A stretch of DNA of 57,335 bases, from contig DULZ01000078.1 in NCBI GenBank assembly GCA_012840125.1, positions 1-57,335 of the forward strand, read 5' to 3'. The DNA is from Clostridia bacterium. GTDB lineage: Bacteria; Bacillota; DULZ01. Positions within the stretch are counted from its first letter, which is position 1. Each line of letters begins with the position of its first letter. Of this stretch, positions 32,886 through 43,554 are shown piece by piece. Both the position numbers and the translations under genes were made by a program. The notes beneath the pieces were generated by a model that saw nothing but the letters and a program-made list of their open reading frames with translations, was not told the origin of the DNA and did not search any database.

Positions 32886-33311
32886 ATGTGGAAAGAGAAA
32901 TACCGTCTCGGAGTACAGAACATCGATGAACAGCATGAAGAACTCTTCCGCAGGGTGTCTGAATTTGTCCTAGCTCTTCGCCAGGATGGATCTTGGGAAG
33001 AAAAATTGCCAAAAGTCAAAGAAACCCTGGCCTTCATGCAAAGCTACGTCATCACTCACTTCGCCGACGAAGAAGCCTACCAGAGAGAAATGCAGTACCC
33101 TGGTTATGAAGAGCACCGCCGGATACATGAGGACTTTAAAGCGGAAGTCCATGAGTTCGCCAGGCGGTTTGAAGAGGAAGGCTATTTGGAAGACACCGTG
33201 CAGCAGTTTGCCGGTAAGCTTCTTGCCTGGTTAATCAACCACGTGGCGGCCACTGACCAGCAGATAGCCCATTTTGTTTCGGGACAAGGGAGGTCAAATA
33301 ATGAAGGCTGA
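32886..33311 (+). CDS. Bacteriohemerythrin
   Basis: A protein of about 141 residues with the hemerythrin four-helix fold and the di-iron ligands in NIDEQHEELF (H), SYVITHFADEEAYQ (H and E), YEEHRRIHEDF (two H) and WLINHVAATD (H, D). Such proteins bind O2 reversibly and in anaerobes serve as O2 sensors or scavengers; some respond to NO. The open frame can also start at a TTG three bases earlier; the ATG is preferred. It overlaps the start of the CheX gene by 11 bp, which links it to signalling. Confidence 0.92.
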   Translation: MWKEKYRLGVQNIDEQHEELFRRVSEFVLALRQDGSWEEKLPKVKETLAFMQSYVITHFADEEAYQREMQYPGYEEHRRIHEDFKAEVHEFARRFEEEGYLEDTVQQFAGKLLAWLINHVAATDQQIAHFVSGQGRSNNEG

Positions 33312-33786
33312 GTATGTCAATCCTTTTTATCAAGCGACTATTAATGTTTTCAAGCTGATGCTTGATATAGATGTGATGCGGGATACGTCCAAAGCGCTGC
33401 AGCAGATGCTGGGGAAACAGGAAGTAGGCGTGATCATTGAAGTGGAAGGGGACTTGTCCGGGTACATTCTCTATCGCTTCCCGGATACCATGATTCTGGA
33501 AATGGTGAAAATCATGTCCGGCCTGGAATTCGATCAGGTCGACAGCTTCGTCACCTCGGCCCTGGCCGAAGTATCAAATATCATCAGCGGCAACGCGGTT
33601 TCCAGTTTGTTTAACCAAAACTACCGCTGCAACATCAAACCCCCGCGGATTGTTTTGGAAGACAGCAAACCCATATGCCTGGAATGCCCACCGGGCGAAC
33701 CGGTACTCAGGCTGCCCTTGCAGACCCCCATCGGTAAGCTGGAGATCGACATGGCCCTCAAGGAAACCAGCCAACGGGTGCAGTAA
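33301..33786 (+). CDS. CheX-type chemotaxis phosphatase family protein
   Basis: A 161-residue protein of the CheC/CheX/FliY family. The active-site pattern of CheX (E-x2-N) appears in LAEVSNIISGNAVSSLF (about 90-106). CheX proteins dephosphorylate CheY-P; here it may act on a receiver protein elsewhere in the genome, as no che genes are in the window. The start at 33301 follows GGGAGG and lies inside the last codons of the hemerythrin gene. Co-transcription with an O2-binding protein suggests a role in the aerotactic or redox response, which is inference. Confidence 0.85.
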   Translation: MKAEYVNPFYQATINVFKLMLDIDVMRDTSKALQQMLGKQEVGVIIEVEGDLSGYILYRFPDTMILEMVKIMSGLEFDQVDSFVTSALAEVSNIISGNAVSSLFNQNYRCNIKPPRIVLEDSKPICLECPPGEPVLRLPLQTPIGKLEIDMALKETSQRVQ

Positions 33787-33807
33787 GCGGGCGCCCACAG
33801 GATCCAG

Positions 33808-34518
33808 CTATTTCGTCCAAACCAACCCATGCAGGGTGAACTGCCCCTGCCCTCCCGCCAACCGGTCAAACGCCACTTTCACCGGCAGGTTGTCCAGAGG
33901 CAGTTGGAAACTGGTATTACCGGTGAGCTTTTCCTGCAGTTCCAACCCCGGAACAAAGCTTCCCACCTGAATTCTTTCCGGCACGAGCCTGATGGTGCCG
34001 GGCTGTTCCAGGACGAGAGTTCCGGCCAACAACAAAGGCAGTTTCTGCCCGGCCACCGTGAAGGAGGCGGTCAGTTGCAGCTTATTGCCCGCAATGGATA
34101 CTGCTAAATTTTGCAGAGGCAGGTTCAGCCGCCCGGACAAATACTCGGCAAGATTTTCCTCCGTTACCATGACCCGGATGGCGCCGGGCTCCTGAAAAGA
34201 ATAATTAAAACCACCGTGAAGCCAAGCGGCCCACCAGCTGAACTCCACCCGGCACAATTCTCCCTGCAGTTCCGCCAGGGTTAGGTCGTTCAGCCGGACA
34301 TGCTTGGCTTTTATATGCAGCGTATCGATCCTTCCCTGCAGCAGTTCCCAAGGAGGAAAAGTTTCCACCCGTACCTCCACCTCTGCGGCGGGCCACTGGG
34401 CGGCCGCTCTGGTCAAGGCTCGCTCCGCCAAAGGAATCAAGGTCAGCTGGGCCAGAACACCCAGCAGCACAGCCACCAGCCCGAACCTGCCCACCCACTT
34501 GAACCACAAAAAAACCAC
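33808..34518 (-). CDS. DUF2993 (LmeA-like) family protein
   Basis: A 236-residue protein with one N-terminal hydrophobic helix (about 8-30) followed by a beta-rich extracytoplasmic part containing EVEVRVETFPPWELLQGRIDTLHIKAKHVRLNDL and VTEENLAEYLSGRL, the usual pattern of DUF2993 proteins, some of which (LmeA) bind phospholipids. The start is uncertain: the frame opens with GTG at 34518 and a TTG lies three codons on. It converges on cheX and lies downstream of prfB on the same strand, separated from it by 85 bp. Its function is unknown. Confidence 0.75.
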   Translation of the reverse strand: MVFLWFKWVGRFGLVAVLLGVLAQLTLIPLAERALTRAAAQWPAAEVEVRVETFPPWELLQGRIDTLHIKAKHVRLNDLTLAELQGELCRVEFSWWAAWLHGGFNYSFQEPGAIRVMVTEENLAEYLSGRLNLPLQNLAVSIAGNKLQLTASFTVAGQKLPLLLAGTLVLEQPGTIRLVPERIQVGSFVPGLELQEKLTGNTSFQLPLDNLPVKVAFDRLAGGQGQFTLHGLVWTK

Positions 34519-34603
34519 CCCCCACCATTCTATGACCGGTGGAGAGCGGTCATGTCTAAATTAGCGCCAGGCGTCTCTTACCCGCCGGCGGCAGGCAACC
34601 GGA

Positions 34604-35711
34604 TCATAGTTTTCCCCGGGCCTGCTCTTTCAGGTAGGCCCTGATGAAAGGCATGATTTCACCGTCCATCACCGCCTGAACATTACCGGTTTCCACGTTG
34701 GTCCGGTGATCTTTCACCAGAGAATAGGGATGAAACACGTAAGAGCGGATTTGGCTACCCCAGGCGATTTCCCGCTGCTCGCCCCGCAGTTGGGCCAGTT
34801 CTTCCTCCTTCTTCCGCATCTCCAGTTCCCACAGCTTGGCCTTCAACATGGCCATCGCCATCAAGCGGTTAGCGTGCTGGGAACGCTCATTCTGGCACTG
34901 GACCACGATGCCCGTGGGCAGGTGGGTAATCCGCACGGCGGAGTCAGTTTTGTTCACATGCTGCCCGCCGGCACCGCCGGAACGGTAAGTATCGATTTTC
35001 AGATCCCCCGGGTCGATGGTGATCTCCGCCGTATCATCTACCTCCGGCATGCATTCTACGGAAGCAAAGGAGGTATGCCTGCGTCCGGACGCATCGAAGG
35101 GCGAAATCCGGACCAGCCGGTGGACACCTTTTTCCGCTTTTAAATACCCATAGGCATAGTTCCCTTTCACCAGCAAGGTGGCGCTTTTAATCCCCGCTTC
35201 ATCGCAGGGCAGGATGTCCACCACCTGCACTTGAAAGCCGTTTTGCTCGGCAAACCGCATGTACATGCGCATCAGCATCTGGGCCCAGTCCTGGGCCTCG
35301 GTGCCGCCGGCACCGGCATGAAGGGTCAAGAAAGCATTATTGCGATCATACTCGCCGGAAAGCAGCGTCTCCAGTTCCATGTCTTCCACGGCTCTTTCCA
35401 GCTGCCCCAGATTGCCGGCCAGCTCCTTCTCCATGGCCTGGTCATCTTCCGCCAGGGCCAGTTCCAAAAGCTCCCGGATATCTTCCCAGTCATGCTCCAG
35501 GGCATAAAAGGCGGTTAATACTTCCCGGTGAAAACTCAAGCTTTGGGTCACCTGCTGGGCCAACTCCCGGTTATCCCAAAAGGTGTCCGCCAGCATCTGG
35601 TTTTCCAGTTCTTTTACCTTGGCTTCCCGGTTTTCGATGTCAAAGAGAAACCCTCAATTCTTCTATTCTTTGCTTTAATTCCCCCAACTTGGGCCTTAAA
35701 TCAACCAGCAT
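34604..35711 (-). CDS. prfB: Peptide chain release factor 2 with programmed +1 frameshift
   Basis: RF2 ends translation at UGA and UAA. The gene is read in two frames. A 23-codon first part starts with ATG at 35709-35711 behind GGGAGGAG and ends in CTT TGA; reading then slips +1 at CTTTGAC and continues DIENREAKVKELEN into the long frame, about 368 residues in all. The SPF-type recognition motif ISPFDASGRRHTSFAS and the catalytic GGQ in SGGAGGQHVNKTDSAVR are present. It lies 18 bp downstream of secA, the usual gene order in Firmicutes. Annotating only the long frame (start 35596) would lose about 40 residues. Confidence 0.95.
35639..35645 (-). promoter_or_regulatory. RF2 programmed frameshift site
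   Basis: On the minus strand CTTTGAC, the canonical prfB slippery site, is preceded at the same codon spacing as in E. coli by a Shine-Dalgarno-like AGGG (AGG GTT TCT CTT TGA C). Low RF2 lets the ribosome slip from CTT to TTT and bypass the in-frame TGA, giving autoregulation. Confidence 0.93.
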
Positions 35712-35729
35712 CCGATCAGCTCCTCCCGG

Positions 35730-38228
<2,499 letters not shown>

Positions 38229-38257
38229 TGCATATATGCCCCCTTGTAAAAAGAGAA

Positions 38258-38274
38258 GGAACCTATCAGGTTCC
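38258..38274 (-). terminator. Terminator between the ypiB-like gene and secA
   Basis: The stem GGAACC / GGTTCC with a 5-nt loop is followed on the minus strand by TTCTCTTTTT. It ends the ypiB-like transcript 68 bp after its stop. Confidence 0.65.
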
Positions 38275-38341
38275 CCTAATTTGCATTACATTATTTTATC
38301 ACTAATATCCTTTAATTACAACTCACCGGCCGGGCCCGGCT

Positions 38342-38875
38342 TTACTGGCACCCCGAGGACTGCTTCTTGGCGCTTTGCTCCTCTATCTGCTTGAGTTTAC
38401 CGGTCAACACCTCAAAGGCCTTCCGGTCCCGGTGATCCAAAGCCTGGTCGATCATGGCCAGCAGCATCTCCCGGGTCAACTCCTGCCTGGCCTGGGTATT
38501 TTCCTCCACCGTTTGCTCCCTGGCGGCGCAGAATTGGCAGAAAAAGGACCGGTTAATAGAAAGATATAACTGCAGCGTATCCCACTCTTCCGTTTCCAAT
38601 AGTTCCAAAGCTTTTTCCACTTCGTATATGACCTGCCCGTTTAAGCGCAGGACAAAAGGATACGTGTAAGTCCCCCTGGCGGCCACCAGCAGGAGATTGC
38701 CCTGGAGAGGTACCTGGTTGACAGGCACGGTCCTTTCCAACAAGGCATCGCTGGATAATAAACGGCGCAGGATCATTTCCGCACCTGGAGCCGCCAACCG
38801 GTGACTGTCCAGAAACCAATAGATTAACTCTCTTTTCTCGGCAATGGAATGACCCACAGAGTTCACCACCTTCAA
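38342..38875 (-). CDS. YpiB/UPF0302 family protein with IDEAL domain
   Basis: A 177-residue cytoplasmic protein. The N-terminal half (about 10-115, EKRELIYWFLDSHRLAAPGAEMILRRLL...) fits the YpiB/UPF0302 fold, and residues 135-167 (EMLLAMIDQALDHRDRKAFEVLTGKL) fit the IDEAL domain. In B. subtilis YpiB is linked to respiration-related control, but its biochemical role is not settled. A CQFCAAR pair (about 113-119) and the terminal SSGCQ give three cysteines of unknown use. It has its own terminator before secA. Confidence 0.7.
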   Translation of the reverse strand: MKVVNSVGHSIAEKRELIYWFLDSHRLAAPGAEMILRRLLSSDALLERTVPVNQVPLQGNLLLVAARGTYTYPFVLRLNGQVIYEVEKALELLETEEWDTLQLYLSINRSFFCQFCAAREQTVEENTQARQELTREMLLAMIDQALDHRDRKAFEVLTGKLKQIEEQSAKKQSSGCQ

Positions 38876-39109
38876 CTATATTCTAGAGGGTTTCTCCCTG
38901 CCGGGCAATGGAATGTTCCAGTACCAACACCACTTTTTTCAGTTTATTCTAAAGTATTGCCAAATGCCCGGCCCGGACAAGCCGGCCAACTCAGAAACAG
39001 CTTTTACCGCCGCCTGCCGGAAGGATTGGAGACTTGTGTAATTAATCACACAATCCGCCAAATAAGAAGCCCTCCGGCCGGTAGCCGCCGGCCCGGGGGG
39101 CTGAACACA

Positions 39110-40411
39110 TCAACTGACGGTCCAGAAACCTAAATCAAACCCTTCCTCTTTTTTGTAGCGGTTAAAGAGGTAGTGCCGGAACCGGACATATTCCCGCAAA
39201 TCACAGTCAATCCCTATTTCCGCCATTTTCTCGATGAATGTTTCGATCTTGGGCGGGCAGCCCGGGATTTTGACTGCATGGTTGATATGAGGATTGTCCT
39301 TGTTCAAGTGGACGGCGCATTTGCCGAATAAGACGGAATGATCAAAGCCCGGTGAGGCCAGCTGCTTCTTGCCGGTCACCACCTCCAGGTTGGGAAAGGG
39401 CTTCCCTTTGTAGGCGGAAGACAAGAGAATCAGCATGGGATTATACTGGACCGAGCAACCGGTACACAAGGTATCATCATATTTCCGCACCGCAAGCCCC
39501 GTAATCCCCTGCCGGGCAAACCCCTTCGGGCCCGTATTCTCCTCCGTCCATTCCCAGTCGTAATTGATGAATTGCCGGTGCCGCTCCAATTTCTCCCCGG
39601 CCAGGTCGTAATCACTGATCGCCAGGCTGTACCCGCGGCGCCGGGCATAAGACACTAAATATTCCACTTCTCCGGGATCATAACCCAGGATCAGTGTCCC
39701 CACCAGGTCGCAAGCAAATGGGTCCTTGGAAGCTATCAAAAGATCCTTGCGATAAGCTTTGCCGGTGGGAGCCGGCCCTTTTTCCAGGACAAAAATACCG
39801 TCAATGACGGTCAATGCCACCGGCAGTTTTTCGATAATCCGGGGAAAGGTCCGGTGCAAGTCTGCCGGACCCTCCCCGTGACAGAATTGTTTGGAAATTT
39901 GGTCAAGGCAACCCTTAAGGTTTTTGATGCCCAGGGAGACTTTCGCCTGGTTATGGGTTTTCAGTACCGGTACATTGATGATTTTGTCTGCCTCCAGAGC
40001 GTGCCTGGCGATATTGAAGCGAAAGCCGTCGCCGTAATCCACGGTCACAAATTCCTCTTCATTGAAATCCACCAGCTTCACCCCGTAGCGTTCCGCCAGC
40101 TTCTCGTAGCCCAAGGCCCGGTAAATGTCCCGCCCCTTGGGGGATAGCTGGGGCAAGGGGCCCTCGCCGATGGTGATATCCCGAAAACCTTCCTCCGCCA
40201 GGATGCGCACCAGCGCCGCCATCACGGCACTGGTGGTGACCACGCCGAAGGGAGGAAAGGGCAGGTCAAAATCCCAGCTGACAATATTGGGCTTAATCAA
40301 GATCCTGTCGCCGGGTTTAAACCCGCCGAGCCCATCACACAGGATTAGACTCTCCCGCAGGGACCGGTAAACGTCCTCTACTTTCACGATGGAGACCACC
40401 GGTTTTGCCAT
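39110..40411 (-). CDS. DUF362 domain protein
   Basis: A protein of about 433 residues. The DUF362 core (about 30-240) shows ILIKPNIVSWD, NVPVLKTHNQAKVSLGIKNLKGCLD and TVIDGIFVLEKGPAPTGKA. The C-terminal part has cysteines in LCTGCSVQYNP, FGKCAV and IPGCPP that could bind one Fe-S cluster, though not in a standard ferredoxin pattern. DUF362 proteins are widespread in anaerobes and of unknown activity; some are fused to ferredoxins. The ATG at 40411 (MAKPVVSIVKV) has GGAGTGA at good spacing; the frame opens nine bases earlier with GTG. It lies 52 bp downstream of the acyl-CoA synthetase gene and may be co-transcribed with it. Confidence 0.82.
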   Translation of the reverse strand: MAKPVVSIVKVEDVYRSLRESLILCDGLGGFKPGDRILIKPNIVSWDFDLPFPPFGVVTTSAVMAALVRILAEEGFRDITIGEGPLPQLSPKGRDIYRALGYEKLAERYGVKLVDFNEEEFVTVDYGDGFRFNIARHALEADKIINVPVLKTHNQAKVSLGIKNLKGCLDQISKQFCHGEGPADLHRTFPRIIEKLPVALTVIDGIFVLEKGPAPTGKAYRKDLLIASKDPFACDLVGTLILGYDPGEVEYLVSYARRRGYSLAISDYDLAGEKLERHRQFINYDWEWTEENTGPKGFARQGITGLAVRKYDDTLCTGCSVQYNPMLILLSSAYKGKPFPNLEVVTGKKQLASPGFDHSVLFGKCAVHLNKDNPHINHAVKIPGCPPKIETFIEKMAEIGIDCDLREYVRFRHYLFNRYKKEEGFDLGFWTVS

Positions 40412-40463
40412 GTCGTTCACTCCGTTTCTCGTACTGTTACCGGATACTATTCTCCCTGTTTAC

Positions 40464-42122
40464 TTAATTTCCCTGCCGTTCCTCCGTTCCCGCGGCGCTC
40501 TCCATCTTGGCTTTTTCCTCCTCCACCAGCAAGCGGCGCAGCAGTTTGCCCACGGCGGTGCGAGGCAGGGAGTCTCTAAATTCCACATAGCGGGGGACTT
40601 TATACGCAGCCAGTTTGGAGCGGCAGTAAGCAATGAATTCCTCTTCCGTCGCCTCGGCACCGGGTTGGAGCACGATATAAGCCTTAACCGTTTCACCCCG
40701 TTTCGGGTCGGGGATCCCGGCCACCGCCGCTTCTTTCACTTTAGGATGCTCGTACAAGACTTCTTCAATCTCCCGGGGATAGACATTGAAACCGGAGGCC
40801 AAAATCATGTCTTTTTTCCGGTCGACAATGTAGAAATAGCCATCTTCATCCATCTTGGCAATATCACCGGTATAAAGCCAGCCGTTTCGCAGGGCAATGG
40901 CTGTTTCTTCCGGGTTGTTCCAGTAACCCTTCATCACTTGCGGGCCCCGGATACACAATTCGCCTATCTCTCCCGGGGGAAGGGGTTTGGTGCCCGTCTC
41001 CAGGTCCATGATGGCGCACTCCGTATCAGGCAAGGGCAGCCCAATGGAACCGGGGCGGCTGGGACGATCCAGGGGATTGCAGTGGGTCACCGGGGACGCT
41101 TCCGACAAACCGTAACCCTCGGCGATATCTACCCTGCCCTTAGTGAATTTCTTGAACTGCTCGGCTACTTCCACCGGCAGGGGAGCGGAACCGCTGATGC
41201 AGTGCTTGATTTCCGCCAGGGCATCGGCGTATGCTGCCGCCCGGGGGTGATTGTTGATGGCGATATACATGGCCGGCGCCCCCGGGAAAGAAGTGGGCCG
41301 GTAATGCTCGATGGCCTGCAGGATTTCCTCCACCTCAAAGCGGGGCACGATGATCTGGGTCGCGCCAATTGCCACCGCATAATTGACGCACATGCTCATC
41401 CCATACACGTGGAAGATGGGCAGGGCGGTCAAAACCCGCTCCTTGGCAAATTCCGTGTCGATGGACCAGGCCAGGATCTGGTAGCAGTTGGCCACTAAAT
41501 TGCGGTGGGTCAGCATCACCCCTTTGGAAACCCCGGTGGTCCCTCCCGTGTACTGCAGGACGGCGATGTCTTCGGCCGGGTCAATCTCCACTTGGGGCGG
41601 GCCGGCTTCCGCCTGGGCGATCAAGGTATCAAAATCGTAGACGCCCTCTTCTTCAATCTTTTGCCCCTGGAAGCTAAAGGTGACCGCAAACCGGAGACCC
41701 GTCTCCTCCCGGACGTTCTTCACCCGTGGGTAAAGGGCATCCATCACCACGATGCCGGCGGCTCCCGCATCTTTCATCTGGAAGGATAATTCCCTTTCCA
41801 GGTACATGGGGCTGGTCTGCACCACAATAGCACCCAGTTTCAGGATGGCAAAGTAGGCAATTTCCCACTGGGGGCAGTTCGGCCCCATGACGGCAATGCG
41901 GTCTCCTTTTTGCACTCCCAGCTTGGCCAGGGCATTGGCAAAGCGATTCACCAGCCCTCCAAACAGGCCGTAAGTGATTTCCCGGCCGGCAAAAATCATG
42001 GCCACATGTTCGGGCACTTTGGCCACCGTTTGATCCAGCAATTGTCCCAAGGACATCTCAGGATACTCGATGGCCGGCCTGACACCGGCAGGATAGCTTT
42101 TCACCCAAACCTTGTTCTCCAT
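40464..42122 (-). CDS. Long-chain fatty acid-CoA ligase (AMP-forming)
   Basis: A 552-residue adenylate-forming enzyme that activates a fatty acid with ATP and CoA. It has the P-loop-like motif YTGGTTGVSKGVMLTH (about 191-206), the A5 motif EGYGLSEASPVTHCNP, the A8 region GWLYTGDIAKMDEDGYFYIVDRKKDMI and the A10 lysine in PRTAVGKLLRRLL. The whole pattern is that of FadD/LcfB. It stands next to an enoyl-CoA hydratase gene and a 3-hydroxyacyl-CoA dehydrogenase remnant, so it belongs to fatty-acid or aromatic-acid degradation. Chain length is not readable from sequence. Confidence 0.92.
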   Translation of the reverse strand: MENKVWVKSYPAGVRPAIEYPEMSLGQLLDQTVAKVPEHVAMIFAGREITYGLFGGLVNRFANALAKLGVQKGDRIAVMGPNCPQWEIAYFAILKLGAIVVQTSPMYLERELSFQMKDAGAAGIVVMDALYPRVKNVREETGLRFAVTFSFQGQKIEEEGVYDFDTLIAQAEAGPPQVEIDPAEDIAVLQYTGGTTGVSKGVMLTHRNLVANCYQILAWSIDTEFAKERVLTALPIFHVYGMSMCVNYAVAIGATQIIVPRFEVEEILQAIEHYRPTSFPGAPAMYIAINNHPRAAAYADALAEIKHCISGSAPLPVEVAEQFKKFTKGRVDIAEGYGLSEASPVTHCNPLDRPSRPGSIGLPLPDTECAIMDLETGTKPLPPGEIGELCIRGPQVMKGYWNNPEETAIALRNGWLYTGDIAKMDEDGYFYIVDRKKDMILASGFNVYPREIEEVLYEHPKVKEAAVAGIPDPKRGETVKAYIVLQPGAEATEEEFIAYCRSKLAAYKVPRYVEFRDSLPRTAVGKLLRRLLVEEEKAKMESAAGTEERQGN

Positions 42123-42276
42123 GAACAGTCCCCCTTTTCTTAAAATGCATGTCTCAATGCCAAGATATTAGATCTCCCCGGTAAATTATGCCTCAGGCAA
42201 CCCGCGCAAAGCCCTCAATTGTTTCCTGACCACCCCCAATGCCAGCGGTCACCGGCCCCCACCGGACATCCCGCCG

Positions 42277-42475
42277 CTAAACTTCCCTGATGCCTGCCTT
42301 CCTAAATTCGTAAGTGGAAAAGCCATTTCCGGTCTTCCGGCCCCCTCGTTTTTCACAAACTTTTCCACCACCGGGGGAAAAGCTTATCCCCCGGACTCCT
42401 GCTTTCCTGATAACCCTCCATGGCGATATAGTAAGCCGGGTCAATACCGGTCAAATCTATGGGAACGTTTTTCAT
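42277..42475 (-). pseudogene. Fragment of 3-hydroxyacyl-CoA dehydrogenase (C-terminal domain)
   Basis: The minus strand reads MKNVPIDLTGIDPAYYIAME and continues toward a stop. After a shift of frame near 42363 it reads GGRKTGNGFSTYEFRKAGI and ends with TAG at 42277. The order P-xx-LTGID...YIAMEGYQE...GRKTGNGF is that of the C-terminal domain of 3-hydroxyacyl-CoA dehydrogenases (usual form GRKTGKGFY.Y). No N-terminal Rossmann part is present, so this is a truncated, frameshifted remnant. It lies between the enoyl-CoA hydratase and acyl-CoA ligase genes, where an intact copy would make pathway sense. The remaining parts of the 42123-42591 gap hold no gene. Confidence 0.55.
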
Positions 42476-42591
42476 CAGACAATTCCGAATATTATGTAAA
42501 GAACCCTGCCGCCGGCTTCTTAGAGGTTGCGCCTTAAGGCCTTCCCTCCGGTCCTGTTTTCTTCCCCTCACCGGCGGCTCCCCTGTCCCTG

Positions 42592-43371
42592 CTACCGGCC
42601 CCTGAACTGGGGCTTCCTCTTTTCCACGAAAGCTCTCATGCCTTCTTTCTGATCTTCCGTAGCAAAAAGCAGGCTGAAACACTGGTGCTCGTACCGGAGA
42701 CCGGCCTCCAAATCCATGCGCAGGCCTTCATTGATGGCGGCCTTGGCCATCCGCAGGGCAATGGCTCCCCGCTCGGCGATGCGCTTCGCCAGCTTCTCCG
42801 CTTCCGTGAAGAGTTCTTCCAGGGGCACCACTTTGTTCACCAGCCCGATGCGCCAGGCTTCCTCAGCGCTGAGGAAATCCCCGGTGAAGATCAACTCCTT
42901 CGCTAATCCGGCTCCGATTAAACGGGGCAGCCGCTGGGTGCCTCCCGCTCCGGGAATAATGCCCAGTTTGATTTCCGGCAACCCCAACTGGGCGTTATCC
43001 GCCGCGATCCGGATATCCGCCGCCAGGGCAAGCTCCAGCCCGCCACCGAGGGCATACCCGGCCATGACGGCAATCACCGGCTTGGGCAGGTTTTCAATGA
43101 TGGCCAAGGCCCGGTGGGAAGGCTTATCCGCCATGGCCATCTCCACGGCCCCGGTTTCCACCATTTGCTTGATATCGGCCCCGGCAGCAAAAACCTTCGG
43201 GCCGCCGGTGATCAGCACCACCCGTACTTCCTCCCGGGCTCCCAGACTTGTTGCCGCCTCCGCCAGCTCTTGAAAGACCTGGTTGTTCAGGGCGTTGAGC
43301 ACTTCAGGGCGGTTTAAGGTAATGATGCCGAGCCCTTCCTTGATATCCACTTTAATGGTCTGAAAATGCAT
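42592..43371 (-). CDS. Enoyl-CoA hydratase/isomerase family protein
   Basis: A 259-residue crotonase-fold enzyme that would hydrate 2-enoyl-CoA to 3-hydroxyacyl-CoA. It shows the oxyanion-hole stretch AAGADIKQM (about 62-70), VMAGYALGGGLELALAADIRIAADNAQLGLPEIKLGIIPGAGGTQRLPRLIG with both active-site glutamates in the places expected for hydratases (near 110 and 130), and AFVEKRKPQF at the end. The start at 43371 (MHFQTIKVD) follows GGAGGAGGGAG; the frame stays open 36 codons further upstream without a site. It probably acts after the acyl-CoA dehydrogenase of the sigma-54 operon. Confidence 0.92.
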   Translation of the reverse strand: MHFQTIKVDIKEGLGIITLNRPEVLNALNNQVFQELAEAATSLGAREEVRVVLITGGPKVFAAGADIKQMVETGAVEMAMADKPSHRALAIIENLPKPVIAVMAGYALGGGLELALAADIRIAADNAQLGLPEIKLGIIPGAGGTQRLPRLIGAGLAKELIFTGDFLSAEEAWRIGLVNKVVPLEELFTEAEKLAKRIAERGAIALRMAKAAINEGLRMDLEAGLRYEHQCFSLLFATEDQKEGMRAFVEKRKPQFRGR

Positions 43372-43554
43372 CTTCTCTCCCTCCTCCGGCGCCTTACTCT
43401 TTTTTTCTGGTTTCACGAGCCGAATCCCTTCTGTCCCTCCCACAAATTTTGCATTTCTTACCAGCCGGTCCATGATCAAAAAACGGAGGGCATCCCGGGC
43501 ACCGGTGGTCTCGGCTCAGGGGACGACAGTCATCCGGCCGGCCAAAAGCCGGCG

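Noticed and set aside
42146-42162. Sigma-54-like element TGGCATTGAGACATGCA before the acyl-CoA ligase gene
   Set aside because: The GG-GC spacing is 11 bp rather than 10, and the TTGC half is TGC only; sigma-54 does not tolerate this spacing well.
43537-43553. GCCGGC/GCCGGC hairpin after norB as a terminator
   Set aside because: Short GC palindrome with no following T-run on the minus strand.
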